Source: Lamellibrachia columna (taxonomy: Eukaryota; Annelida; Polychaeta; Sabellida; Siboglinidae). From it: a stretch of 64,000 nucleotides of DNA. The notes beneath the pieces were generated by a model. That model was not told the origin of the DNA. It did no database searches and saw nothing but the letters and a program-made list of their open reading frames with translations. A program made the position numbers and the translations under genes. Location of the stretch: assembly GCA_963662155.1 (NCBI GenBank), contig OY759271.1, positions 475,001 to 539,000 of the forward strand, read 5' to 3'. Shown piece by piece: positions 36,733 to 47,786 of the stretch; the first letter of the stretch is position 1, and each line of letters begins with the position of its first letter.

Positions 36733-36828
36733 ATGGAGGAGACAACACATGATAGTAGTAGTAGTAGTAGAAAGAGTGAAGAGAAATGTCCACCTGCTGG
36801 TGGAATTAAGATGAAAATGAAAAGGTAA
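36733..36828 (+). pseudogene. 5' fragment of Mutator-like transposase, A copy 7 (end deleted)
   Basis: The frame keeps the ATG and about 28 codons. A deletion then joins 'aagatgaaaat' to 'gaaaaggtaaatgaaaatc' of the distal region. The shared 'gaaaa' suggests end joining at microhomology. Confidence 0.65.
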
Positions 36829-37618
36829 ATGAAAATCATGCATTCATGCAAAAAATCTATGTCCTACCTAGTTGTTGGAGTTGCTTACATACACAAGGAA
36901 CCACCACCTGTGGTGGGCAGAACACACATATATGAGCTACTTCAGCTTGAGACAGTCTGTATTCTAGTACGATACTCGAATACACTCACTTTTTCAGCTC
37001 ACTCGAATAAACTTGCAACATAATTTTTGGAATAGTCCAGCATGTGTTCTGTAATCAAATTCTATATAGCCAGTTGTTATTCCATACGGAAAGTTATAAT
37101 AATTTTTTACTTGGTGCCACAATACACCTATGTAAACAGACCCAAATATCACCTTTGAGTGTGGATTACTGAAAAGCCAGACACCTCAACTTGTCGAATT
37201 GCATAACATTACATAACCTACTTAGTGGAGTCCTCAAAAACAACTCACCTTCCATGTGAAACAGTTACGTCAGCTCACTAGGCCATATCATATAACAGCT
37301 GGGCCTGTCCAGGATTTTCTGAACTCCCAATAGATGTGTGCTCTTCACATGGACTTGAGTAAAGGTGACTGTGTCTAATTAACTGAAATAAACAAAAGTT
37401 GACTGCTAAGTAATTATATTATAATGTGACTTGTACTGCTTTGATGTAACTTATCAGAGGGAGGCTGCTCTAGTTTGAAGATGTCCCCACCCCCCCTAAT
37501 ATACTGGTCTCCTGTCACTGTCATCTGGTTTCTCAGGTGGATTTGACGTCTTTGCATTCAGATAACGGTTTTGTCACTTTCATTAGTAATTTTACTTGGA
37601 TTTACCAGGGATTTTAAA

Positions 37619-37930
37619 ATGGAGGAGACAACACATGATAGTAGTAGTAGTAGTAGAAAGAGTGAGGAGAAATGTCCACCTGCTGGTGGAATTAAGATGA
37701 AAATTGGTGGCTTCAAGACCGGCCACTGTTACCACAAACCATCAGATGCAGCAATCCAACAGGAACCCAGTGGGGTTAGCAGTGGGGTTTGGTTGCCACG
37801 GCTAAGCCAGGATGACTTTGACAGAGTAGTGCAAACCACTCCTTCAGGATTGCTGGCAGTTTCCGACGTGTATTCATGCGCCCACGTGGCTCATAGCAGA
37901 AAAATTCCCATAAATCCCTCCGCCAGTTAA
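37619..37930 (+). pseudogene. 5' fragment of Mutator-like transposase, A copy 8
   Basis: Intact 103-codon frame, last complete unit before the LINE insertion. Confidence 0.65.
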
Positions 37931-38972
37931 ACACTCCAAAAAATGCACTATTTCACAGCCAATAGCTTCTATAAACAAACCTGTGAATATTCATACTCAA
38001 AGGCACTCATGTCACATACTATGAATTTATTAAGTTCACATTTCACAATTTCGCGTGCCCTACATTCGTGTGAAACAGTAAACAGGAAGGTCAACTGTGG
38101 TCTTACCCCAAATAAAAATGGTAACTGTGCAGAATTTTTTTTCATTTAGACTGTTGATAAAGGTAAATGAAAATCATGCAAAAAATCTATGTCCTACCTA
38201 GTTGTTGGAGTTGCTTACATACACAAGGAACCACCACCTGTGGTGGGCAGAACACACATATATGAGCTACGTCAGCTTGAGACAGTCTGTATTCTAGTAC
38301 GATTCTCGAATACACTCACTTTTTCAGCTCACTCGAATGAACTTGTAACATAATTTTTGGAATAGTCCAGCATGTGTTCTGTAATCAAATTCTATATAGC
38401 CAGTTGTTATTCCATACTGAAAGTTATAATAATTTTTTACCTGGTGCCACAATACACCTATGTAAACAGACCCAAATATCACATTTGAGTGTGGATTACT
38501 GAAAAGACAGACACCTCAACTTGTCGAATTGCATAACATTACATAACCTACTTAGTGGAGTCCTCAAAAACAACTCACCTTCCATGTGAAACAGTTACGT
38601 CAGCCCACTAAGCCATATCAGATAACAGCTGGGCCTGTCCAGGATTTTCTCAACTCCCAATAGATGTGTGCTCTTCATATGGACTTGAGTAAAGGTGACT
38701 GTGTCTAATTAACTGAAATAAACAAAAGTTGACTGCTAAGTAATTATATTATAACGTGACTTGTTCTGCTTTGATGTAACATATCAGAGGGAGGCTGCTC
38801 TAGTTTGAAGATGTCCCCACCCCCCTAATATACTGGTATCCTGTCATTGTCATCTGGTTTCTCAGGTGGATTAGACGTCTTTGCATTCAGATAACGGTTT
38901 TGTCACTTTCATTAGTAATTTTACTTGGATTTACCTGGGATTTTAAAATGGAGGAGACAACACATGATAGTA

Positions 38973-39516
38973 TTGACTTCCGGCTACTTGGACTTGGTGC
39001 AGCGACTTGAATTTGGTGTAGATCATTTACAGAAAAACGCGGTATATCAAATAGAATAAGTATTACTATTGAATATATATTATACACAAACGTATTGTAG
39101 ACATATATTAGGAAACAGGTTTTGTTAATTATTAGTCAGAGGGAGTATTTTAGAGTAAGTTAGTTTCGGATTCTGTCGGGGAATTCAGCGAGCGATAATA
39201 GGGTTGTTTACTATTCGAAAATTGAGATAGCATAGTGAATAGTTTACATTGGCTAATATATATATATATAAAGTGATCTATTTACTTAAATTACATACAT
39301 AAGGTAATATCTGACATAGTGGTAGTCAACGTTTTCGGTAAAAAGGAATTAACAGCAGGATTTTAGCGTAAATTAGTACACACTGACTTCGTTGTTTTGT
39401 TACACAGTGTTCTCCGTATTCGCCAGGTGGCAGGATTTTTAGCCTAAAGTGTTCTTTTGATCACAAAAACAGCCTTATTCAAGGCTAACGTAGCAAACTA
39501 ATTAAAAATAAATTGT
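38973..39516 (+). promoter_or_regulatory. CR1 5' UTR and presumed internal promoter
   Basis: About 540 non-coding bases before ORF1, with a TA microsatellite at 39255-39270. The copy appears complete at its 5' end because coding and leader are both present, but no other full-length copy is in the window to confirm the start. Confidence 0.5.
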
Positions 39517-40839
39517 ATGATGGCGCCGTGCAAACGGCAGTTAAAGGCCACAAGGCATTTAATTTGTGGCAGTTGCAGCAACTGGGTGGATTTCGTCAAG
39601 TCTGGGTGCGAGAAGTCCTGGGCTGAGGTCCAGGCAGATAGTTTTAGTTTTGAGTGTAGGGGATGCGCACGGATGAAGGAACTAGAGGTGGAGTTGGAAG
39701 AGCGGAGGCTGCTCGTTGTGGCAATGGTGGGAAGGGAACAGGGGAGTTGTGCCAGTAGTTCCGGTGGGGGAACTGTAGACGATAAAGTGTCGAAAGACAC
39801 AAGAGATGCTAGGGAGAGCTCACCTCAGCCTGGGAGGAAGCTGAGAGGAGGGAAGGTGACAGGTCATAGGGAGACAGGACGTAAGGAGACGGGAAGGAAA
39901 GGAACGGAAGGGAAGACAACCAGAGTGAAGGAGATGGGAGTAGGGGAGACAGGAGGGAAGGAGAAGGGAGTGGGGGAGACGGGAGGGAAGACAACCGGAG
40001 TGAAGGAGAGGGGAGTAGCGGCGACAGGAGGGAAGGAGAAGGGAGTGGGGGAGACGGGAGGGAAAACAACCGGAGGGAAGGAGAGGGGAGTAGGGGAGAC
40101 AGGAGGGAAGGAGAAGGGAGTGGGGGAGACGGAAGGGAAAACAACCGGAGTGAAGGAGAGGGGAGTGGGAGAGACAAGAGCAAAGGAGTGGGAAGTGGGG
40201 GAGACAGGAGGGAAGGGGTCAGGACAGAATGTGATGGAGGGGATCGAAAGGAAGAGTTATTCTGCAGCAGTGATAGAGGGGGTGAGGAAGAGAGCGAGGG
40301 TGTTTGTGGGGGATTCGATAGTTAGGAAGACCGACAGAGTCTTAAACAAGGGAGATGATGTGGTGGTCTGCTTGCCTGGAGCCAAAATAGAGGCGATAAC
40401 TGAGAGGGTAAAAAACATCGTAGGCTCGGGTAAGGGTGGATCTGTTTTAGTACACGTAGGGACAAATAACGTAGAGAGGGAGGGTACAACTGCCATAGTT
40501 AGGAAATATAGGCAGTTGGTCAGAACACTAAAACAGACGCGGGTTGAGCAGGTAATACTGTCAGGGATTTTACCTGTAATGGGCAGGAGGGGTCACAAAT
40601 ATCGAAATTGTCGGGGGATGGCAATTAACATGTTAGTCCAGAGGCTGTGTAGGGAAGAGGAAGTTGGATTTGTGGATTTATGGGGAAGTTTTGTTGGGAG
40701 GGCAGATATGTACATGAAGGATGGGCTTCATTTAAGTGGAAAGGGGGCGGCAGTATTCGCGGACAAACTTTCAGCAGCAGTAGATAGCGACTTGGGTACA
40801 ATGACAAATGTTTTTGGAAGTAAACATTCTTTAAACTAG
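39517..40839 (+). CDS. CR1 ORF1: PHD-like finger and SGNH esterase protein
   Basis: 440 residues. C17xxC20, C31, C47xxC50 form a PHD-like zinc finger. A short acidic/basic coiled-coil-like stretch follows (51-66), then a Gly/Lys/Glu/Thr linker of 25-residue repeats (144-230). The C-terminal half is an SGNH/GDSL-type esterase: GDS with Ser267 (block I), Gly288 (block II), GTNN 315-318 (block III), and D402-G-L-H405 (block V), so the Ser-Asp-His set is present. In CR1-like LINEs this protein is the RNA-binding ORF1 product; the esterase role is not established and is thought to involve membranes or lipids. Start: tandem ATGATG at 39517. The frame ends in T-TTA-AAC-TAG, overlapping the ORF2 frame by 16 bases. 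Confidence 0.85.
   Translation: MMAPCKRQLKATRHLICGSCSNWVDFVKSGCEKSWAEVQADSFSFECRGCARMKELEVELEERRLLVVAMVGREQGSCASSSGGGTVDDKVSKDTRDARESSPQPGRKLRGGKVTGHRETGRKETGRKGTEGKTTRVKEMGVGETGGKEKGVGETGGKTTGVKERGVAATGGKEKGVGETGGKTTGGKERGVGETGGKEKGVGETEGKTTGVKERGVGETRAKEWEVGETGGKGSGQNVMEGIERKSYSAAVIEGVRKRARVFVGDSIVRKTDRVLNKGDDVVVCLPGAKIEAITERVKNIVGSGKGGSVLVHVGTNNVEREGTTAIVRKYRQLVRTLKQTRVEQVILSGILPVMGRRGHKYRNCRGMAINMLVQRLCREEEVGFVDLWGSFVGRADMYMKDGLHLSGKGAAVFADKLSAAVDSDLGTMTNVFGSKHSLN
39946..40206 (+). repeat. 75-bp minisatellite inside CR1 ORF1
   Basis: About 3.5 in-frame units of 25 codons (ETGGKEKGVGE / TGGKTTGVKERGV). The run is purine-rich on + and lies between finger and esterase, as a flexible basic linker. 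Confidence 0.85.
40830..40839 (+). promoter_or_regulatory. Candidate -1 ribosomal frameshift site
   Basis: The heptamer TTTAAAC sits in the ORF1 frame as T-TTA-AAC, directly followed by the ORF1 stop TAG. ORF2 is exactly in the -1 frame: after slippage the next codons are CTA GAA GTG CAG. The pattern X-XXY-YYZ is the canonical slippery form. By eye I find only weak stems downstream, so a stimulatory structure is not shown. Confidence 0.6.
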
Positions 40840-40841
40840 AA

Positions 40842-43715
40842 GTGCAGGGGGGTTACCTAGAGGTGTCTCAAGCAGAACAAGAGGCCACTAGCACAGATAA
40901 ACCAATATCAAATCATCCGAAAAACATCTCTGAAAAAGGTTATATATGCGTATGTTTAAATGCAAGGAGCATAGTAAATAAGAAAAACGAATTAAACATT
41001 ATGGTAGAAGATATTGACCCTCACATAATTGGTATAACTGAATCATGGGCCAACATAGATATTACAGATGCTGAATTAGGACTGACAGGATACGTAATGT
41101 TTAGGAAAGATCGAATAGGAAGAAGGGGCGGGGGAGTTATTTTATATGTTAAAGAATCTATTCAGGCTTATGAAATAAAACTAGAAAGGGAAGCAGATTG
41201 CGATGAAGCTGTTTGGTGCAAAATTGTTTCAGGAAATTCAAAATTAACTATTGGATTAGTTTACCGAAGTCCAAACATAAACGAAGAGGACAACACAAAA
41301 ATAAAAAACGCTATAAAGGAAGTTAGTAAAGGGGAATGTATCATAATGGGAGATTTTAACCATGGACACATACAATGGAATTCTCTAGAGAGCACAGGGA
41401 TTGAGGATCAACAATTTCTATGTTTAATCCAGGATAGCTTTCTTACTCAGCACGTACTAGAACCAACCAGGGGAGAAAATGTATTAGATATAGTTTTGTC
41501 ATCACAAAAAGAATTAGTGGACAATGTAAAAATATTTGAACCATTGGGTAATAGTGACCATAATCAAATACATTTTGACATCAATGTAAAATCAGAAAGT
41601 AAAAATAAGAAAACGTACAAGAGAAACTTCCACAAAGGTAACTACAAAGATATGAGAAAATACTTAGCACAGCTAGATTGGAATAACATGCTGATGAATA
41701 AGACCGCAATTGAATGCTGGAACATTCTTAAATATGAAATTGAGAGTATCATCGATAAATTTGTTCCCTTCCGAAAACAAGGAAAACGGTGTAGAAAGAA
41801 ACATTTGTCAAAAGAGGCTATTAGAAAAATAATGCTAAAACAAACTATGTGGAGGGTTTATAGGCGTACCAGAAAGGAAGAAGACTATGCAAAATACAAA
41901 GAGGCACTTAATGCAGCTACAACTGAAATCAGACAATCTAAAAGAAGCTATGAGCAAAAACTGGCATGTAACATAAAAAATGACAGCAAGAGTTTTTATG
42001 CATATGTCAGGAGTAAACAAAACGTACAAGACAAGGTTGGACCTCTAGAAGACAGTGCTGGAAATATAATATCACAGGGGTTTTTAATGGCGGAAGACCT
42101 AAATGGTTACTTCAGTTCAGTGTTTACCAAGGAAGATATTAGTTCATTACCAGTTGCTGATGCTAAATTTCAGGGGGCTAAATCTGAATATTTAGGACCG
42201 TTAGTTGTAACTCCAGAATTGGTAGCTAAGAAAATAAGGGCAATGAAGGATAACAAATCACCGGGAGTGGATGGGATTCCTCCAAAATTACTAATGGAAA
42301 CAGTAGATCAAATCAGTATACCACTTGCAAGAGTATTCAACTTGTCATTAAAAGAGGGAGTTGTTCCGTTTGAATGGAAAGAAGCAAACATCATACCATT
42401 ATTTAAAAAGGGTTCGAGAAATAAGTCAGAGAATTACAGACCAGTGAGTTTAACGTCAGTGATTTGTAAATTATTAGAAAGGTTAATTAAAGACCATATG
42501 GTGGACTTCCTCGTTAAGCATAAATTATTAAATTCATCTCAACATGGATTCCTTAAAGCAAGGTCATGCTTAACAAATATGTTATGTTTTTTGGAAGAAA
42601 TCACTAAGTGGATAGACGTGGGATCGCCAGTAGATATTATCTACTTAGATTTTCAGAAAGCTTTTGACAAAGTGCCACATCAAAGATTGCTACTTAAATT
42701 AAAAGCCCATGGTATCGGGGATAGCATAACTGACTGGATAGAACAATGGCTGACTGACAGAAGACAACGAGTTGTAGTAGATGGAGAAGTTTCAAATTGG
42801 AAATCGGTTTTGAGTGGGGTACCTCAAGGGTCAGTACTAGGACCTATATTATTCTTAATTTATATCAATGACTTGGACGACAGTATAACAAGTAACGTAC
42901 TGAAATTTGCGGATGACACAAAACTGTTTAGAAAGGTTAATACTGATGGTGATAAACAACATTTACAAAACGATCTAGACAGATTAGTGAAATGGTCTGA
43001 GAAATGGCAGATGCTGTTCAATTTTGGGAAATGTAAATGCCTACATACAGGACATGGGAACTTGAATGTAAACTATAAAATGGGAGATACTGTTCTGGGT
43101 ACTACTGTAAAAGAAAAGGACTTAGGAGTTACAATAAGCGCTGATATGAAAGTTTCAGAGCAGTGTGGTATTGCAGCTTCAAAGGGTAATCAAATTCTTG
43201 GATTGATTAGAAGAAACATAACATACAAGGGAAAAAAGTTAATTATACCTCTTTATAAAGCAATAGTTAGACCTCATTTAGAATACTGTATACAAGCATG
43301 GAGACCATATCGTAAGAAGGATATAGATACGCTTGAACGCATACAAAGGAGAGCAACTAAAATGATTCCAGAACTTAGAGACCTTAGTTATGAAGAACGC
43401 CTGAAAGAATGTGGTTTAACAACTCTAGAGACAAGGAGGTTAAGAGGAGATCAGATTGAAGTTTTTAAGATATTGAATGGGTATGAAATTATTGATAGAA
43501 ATATGTTTTTCTCACTCAAGAAGGATAGCAGAACTAGAGGACATGAGGTAAAATTAGTAAAGGATCAATGTAGATTGGACATCAGGAAGCACTCGTTCTC
43601 ACAGAGGACAATAAATGAATGGAACAAATTGTCTACAGATTGTGTAACTGCTAGCAGCGTGAATATGTTTAAAAACAAGGTTGACACATATATCAGGAGG
43701 GCGGGTTATAAGTAG
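40842..43715 (+). CDS. CR1 ORF2: endonuclease and reverse transcriptase
   Basis: 957 residues counted from the GTG at 40842; the open frame begins at 40824. Apurinic-type endonuclease (about 35-245): N40, E67 (ITESW), D161-N163 (GDFN), S238-D239-H240. Reverse transcriptase (about 465-740): SPGVDGIP 473-480, NYRPVSLTS 531-539, QHGF 567-570, catalytic D603 (YLDFQKAFD), GVPQGSVLGP 659-668, FADD with D691/D692. The C-terminal thumb-like region (LEYCIQAWRPY, RIQRRATKMI) is typical of CR1/jockey elements. It nicks target DNA and primes reverse transcription there. The first in-frame Met is residue 54, past N40, so a normal AUG start would destroy the endonuclease. -1 frameshifting from ORF1 is the favoured route, with restart at a non-AUG codon as the alternative. 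Confidence 0.9.
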   Translation: MQGGYLEVSQAEQEATSTDKPISNHPKNISEKGYICVCLNARSIVNKKNELNIMVEDIDPHIIGITESWANIDITDAELGLTGYVMFRKDRIGRRGGGVILYVKESIQAYEIKLEREADCDEAVWCKIVSGNSKLTIGLVYRSPNINEEDNTKIKNAIKEVSKGECIIMGDFNHGHIQWNSLESTGIEDQQFLCLIQDSFLTQHVLEPTRGENVLDIVLSSQKELVDNVKIFEPLGNSDHNQIHFDINVKSESKNKKTYKRNFHKGNYKDMRKYLAQLDWNNMLMNKTAIECWNILKYEIESIIDKFVPFRKQGKRCRKKHLSKEAIRKIMLKQTMWRVYRRTRKEEDYAKYKEALNAATTEIRQSKRSYEQKLACNIKNDSKSFYAYVRSKQNVQDKVGPLEDSAGNIISQGFLMAEDLNGYFSSVFTKEDISSLPVADAKFQGAKSEYLGPLVVTPELVAKKIRAMKDNKSPGVDGIPPKLLMETVDQISIPLARVFNLSLKEGVVPFEWKEANIIPLFKKGSRNKSENYRPVSLTSVICKLLERLIKDHMVDFLVKHKLLNSSQHGFLKARSCLTNMLCFLEEITKWIDVGSPVDIIYLDFQKAFDKVPHQRLLLKLKAHGIGDSITDWIEQWLTDRRQRVVVDGEVSNWKSVLSGVPQGSVLGPILFLIYINDLDDSITSNVLKFADDTKLFRKVNTDGDKQHLQNDLDRLVKWSEKWQMLFNFGKCKCLHTGHGNLNVNYKMGDTVLGTTVKEKDLGVTISADMKVSEQCGIAASKGNQILGLIRRNITYKGKKLIIPLYKAIVRPHLEYCIQAWRPYRKKDIDTLERIQRRATKMIPELRDLSYEERLKECGLTTLETRRLRGDQIEVFKILNGYEIIDRNMFFSLKKDSRTRGHEVKLVKDQCRLDIRKHSFSQRTINEWNKLSTDCVTASSVNMFKNKVDTYIRRAGYK

Positions 43716-43812
43716 GTGAACATTGTTGGACTCTCGATAAGCCAATGGCTTCCTTGTCCACTTGCCATCTGGGCCTTTGGCTTGGATGGCAAATCTTGTT
43801 AAATCTTGTTAA
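43716..43812 (+). other. CR1 3' UTR with decamer tail
   Basis: About 97 bases ending in two 'aaatcttgtt' units plus AAA. The minus-strand copy at 62638 has the same terminus, which fixes the element's 3' end. Confidence 0.8.
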
Positions 43813-44106
43813 AGTAGTAGTAGTAGTAGTAGAAAGAGTGAGGAGAAATGTCCACCTGCTGGTGGAATTAAGATGAAAATTGGTGGCTTCAAGACCGGCC
43901 ACTGTTACCACAAACCATCAGATGCAGCAATCCAACAGGAACCCAGTGGGGTTAGCAGTGGGGTTTGGTTGCCACGGCTAAGCCAGGATGACTTTGACAG
44001 AGTGGTGCAAACCACTCCTTCAGGATTGCTGGCAGTTTCCGACGTGTATTTATGCGCCCACGTGACCCATAGCAGAAAAATTCCCATAAATCCCTCCGCC
44101 AGTTAA
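43813..44106 (+). pseudogene. 5' fragment of Mutator-like transposase, A copy 9 (split by CR1)
   Basis: Remainder of the frame that starts with ATG at 38948-38972. The AGT run continues on the right of the LINE (six AGT on the right, one on the left, five in uninterrupted units). The rest of the 103-codon frame is intact. Confidence 0.65.
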
Positions 44107-45124
44107 ACACTCCAAAAAATGCACTATTTCACAGCCAATAGCTTCTATAAACAAACCTGTGAATATTCATACTCAAAGGCACTCATGTCACATACTATGA
44201 ATTTATTAAGTTCACATTTCACAATTTCGCGTGCCCTACATTCGTGTGAAACAGTAAACAGGAAGGTCAACTGTGGTCTTACCCCAAATAAAAATGGTAA
44301 CTGTGCAGAATTTTTTTTCATTTAGACTGTTGATAAAGGTAAATGAAAATCATGCAAAAAATCTATGTCCTACCTAGTTGTTGGAGTTGCTTACATACAC
44401 AAGGAACCACCACCTGTGGTGGCCAGAACACACATATATGAGCTACTTCAGTTTGAGACAGTCTGTATTCTAGTACGATACTCGAATACACTCACTTTTT
44501 CAGCTGACTCGAATGAACTTGTAACATAATTTTTGGAATAGTCCAGCATGTGTTCTGTAATCAAATTCTATATAGCCAGTTGTTATTCCATACTGAAAGT
44601 TATAATAATTTTTTACCTGGTGCCACAATACACCTATGTAAACAGACCCAAATATCACTTTTGAGTGTGGATTACTGAAAAGACAGACACCTCAACTTGT
44701 CGAATTGCAAAACATTACATAACCTACTTAGTGGAGTCCTCAAAAACAACTCACCTTCCATGTGAAACAGTTACGTCAGCCAACTAAGCCATATCAGATA
44801 ACAGCTGGGCCTGTCCAGGATTTTCTCAACTCCCAATAGATGTGTGCTCTTCACATGGACTTGAGTAAAGGTGACTGTGTCTAATTAACTGAAATAAACA
44901 AAAGTTGACTGCTAAGTAATTATATTATAATGTGACTTGTTCTGCTATGATGTAACATATCAGAGGGAGGCTGCTCTAGTTTGAAGATGTCCCCACCCCC
45001 CCTAATATACTGGTCTCCTGTCACTGTCATCTGGTTTCTCAGGTGGATTAGACGTCTTTGCATTCAGATAACGGTTTTGTAACTTTTATTAGTAATTTTA
45101 CTTGGATTTACCGGGGATTTTAAA

Positions 45125-45436
45125 ATGGAGGAGACAACACATGATAGTAGTAGTAGTAGTAGAAAGAGTGAGGAGAAATGTCCACCTGTTGGTGGAATTA
45201 AGATGAAAATTGGTGGCTTCAAGACCGGCCACTGTTACCACAAACCATCAGATGCAGCAATCCAACAGGAACCCATTGGGGTTAGCAGTGGGGTTTGGTT
45301 GCCACGGCTAAGCCAGGATGACTTTGACAGAGTGGTGCAAACCACTCCATCAGGATTGCTGGCAGTTTCCGACGTGTATTCATGCGCCCACGTGGCCCAT
45401 AGCAGAAAAATTCCCATAAATCCCTCCGCCAGTTAA
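45125..45436 (+). pseudogene. 5' fragment of Mutator-like transposase, A copy 10
   Basis: Intact 103-codon frame of the CPPVGGI type seen in blocks II and III, with S-to-I at EPIGV. Confidence 0.65.
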
Positions 45437-46452
45437 ACACTCCAAAAAATGCACTATTTCACATCCAATAGCTTCTATAAACAAACCTGTGAATATTCAT
45501 GCTCAAAGGCACTCATGTCACATACTATGAATTTATTAAGTTCACATTTCACAATTTCGCGTGCCCTACATTCGTGTGAAACAGTAAACAGGAAGGTCAA
45601 CTGTGGTCTTACCCCAAATAAAAATGGTAACTGTGCAGAATTTTTTTTAATTTAGACTGTTGATAAAGGTAAATGAAAATCATGCAAAAAATCTATGTCC
45701 TACCTAGTTGTTGGAGTTGCTTACATACACAAGGAACCACCACCTGTGGTGGGCAGAACACACATATATGAGCTACTTCAGCTTGAGACAGTCTGTATTC
45801 TAGTACGATACTCGAATACACTCACTTTTTCAGTTCACTCGAATGAATTTGAAACATAATTTTTGGAATAGTCCAGCATGTGTACTGTAATCAAATTCTA
45901 TATAGCCAGTTGTTATTCCATACTGAAAGTTATAATAATTTTTTACCTGGTGCCACAATACACCTATGTAAACAGACCCAAATATCACTTTTGAGTGTGG
46001 ATTACTGAAAAGACAGACACCTCAACTTGTCGAATTGCATAACATTACATAACCTACTTAGTGGAGTCCTCAAAAACAACTCACCTTCCATGTGAAACAG
46101 TTACGTCAGCCAACTAAGCCATATCAGATAACAGCTGGGCCTGTCCAGGATTTTCTCAACTCCCAATAGATGTGTGCTCTTCACATGGACTTGAGTAAAG
46201 GTGACTGTGTCTAATTAACTGAAATAAACAAAAGTTGACTGCTAAGTAATTATATTATAATGTGACTTGTTCTGCTATGATGTAACATATCAGAGGGAGG
46301 CTGCTCTAGTTTGAAGATGTCCCCACCCCCTAATATACTGGTCTCCTGTCACTGTCATCTGGTTTCTCAGGTGGATTAGACGTCTTTGTATTCAGATAAC
46401 GGTTTTGTCACTTTCATTAGTAATTTTACTTGGATTTACCTGGGATTTTAAA

Positions 46453-46764
46453 ATGGAGGAGACAACACATGATAGTAGTAGTAGTAGTAGAAAGAGTGAG
46501 GAGAAATGTCCACCTGCTGGTAGAATTAAGATGAAAATTTGTGGCTTCAAGACCGGCCACTGTTACCACAAACCATCAGATGCAGCAATCCAACAGGAAC
46601 CCAGTGGGGTTAGAAGTGGGGTTTGGTTGCCACGGCTAAGCCAGGATGACTTTGACAGAGTGGTGCAAACCACTCCTTCAGGATTGCTGGCAGTTTCCGA
46701 CGTGTATTCATGCGCCCACGTGGCCCATAGCAGAAAAATTCCCATAAATCCCTCCGCCAGTTAA
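46453..46764 (+). pseudogene. 5' fragment of Mutator-like transposase, A copy 11
   Basis: Intact frame with CPPAGRI and KICGF variants. Its downstream part carries 'cagtggtcaacagg', the mark of type X units. Confidence 0.65.
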
Positions 46765-47786
46765 ACTCTCCAAAAAATGCACTATTTCACAGCCAATAGC
46801 TTCTATAAACAAACCTGTGAATATTCATGCTCAAAGGCACTCATGTCACATAATATGAATTTATTAAGTTCACATTTCACAATTTCGCGTGCCCTACATT
46901 CGTGTGGAACAGTGGTCAACAGGTCAACTGTGGTCTTACCCCAAATAAAAATGGTAACTGTGCAGACAAAAATTTAATTTAGCCTGTTCATAAAGGTAAA
47001 TGAAAATCATGCAAAAAATCTATGTCCTACCTAGTTGTTGGAGTTGCTTACATACACAAGGAACCACCACCTATGGTGGGCAGAACACACATATATGAGC
47101 TACTTCAGCTTGAGACAGTCTGTATTCTAGTACGAAACTCGAATACACTCACTTTTTCAGCTCACTCGAATGAACTTGTAACATAATTTTTGGAATAGTC
47201 CAGCATGTGTTCTGTAATCAAATTCTATATAGCCAGTTGTTATTCCATACTGAAAGTTATAATAATTTTTTACCTGGTGCCACAATACACCTATGTAAAC
47301 AGACCCAAATATCACCTTTGACTGTGGATTACTGAAAAGACAGACATTTCAACTTGTCGAATTGCATAACATTACATAACCTACTTAGTGGAGTCCTCAA
47401 AAACAACTCACCTTCCATGTGAAACAGTTACATCAGCTCACTAGGCCATATCAGATAACAGCTGGGCCTGTCCAGGATTTTCTCAACTCCCAATAGATGT
47501 GTGCTCTTCACATGGACTTGAGTAAAGGTGACTGTGTCTAATTAACTGAAATAAACAAAAGTTGACTGCTAAGTAATTATATTATAATGTGACTTGTTCT
47601 GCTTTGATGTATCTTATCAGAGGGAGGCTGCACTAGTTTGAAGATGTTCCCACCCCCCCCCCCCTAATATACTGGTCTCCTGTCACTGTCATCTGGTTTC
47701 TCAGGTGGATTAGACGTCTTTGCATTCAGATAACGGTTTTGTCACTTTCATTAGTAATTTTACTTGGATTTACCTGGGATTTTAAA

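Larger units (their letters stand above)
38973..43812 (+). mobile_element. Full-length CR1-like non-LTR retrotransposon
   Basis: About 4.84 kb inserted in the AGT run of a unit A transposase fragment (frame begins at 38948, resumes after 43812). Flanking 'agta' on both sides may be a target duplication, but the microsatellite hides its length. Layout: 5' UTR, ORF1 with PHD-like finger and esterase, ORF2 with endonuclease and reverse transcriptase, short 3' UTR ending in two copies of 'aaatcttgtt'. PHD plus esterase ORF1 is characteristic of CR1-like elements. No stop or frameshift breaks either ORF, so it is recent and may be competent. Confidence 0.9.

Noticed and set aside
39809..40183. Pro/Ser/Leu-repeat frame on the minus strand
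   Set aside because: Antisense of the CR1 ORF1 minisatellite.
40842..40844. GTG as a genuine start of CR1 ORF2
   Set aside because: GTG is a rare start in animals. The frame is open upstream and overlaps ORF1 at a slippery heptamer, which is a better explanation. The coordinate is kept only for numbering.
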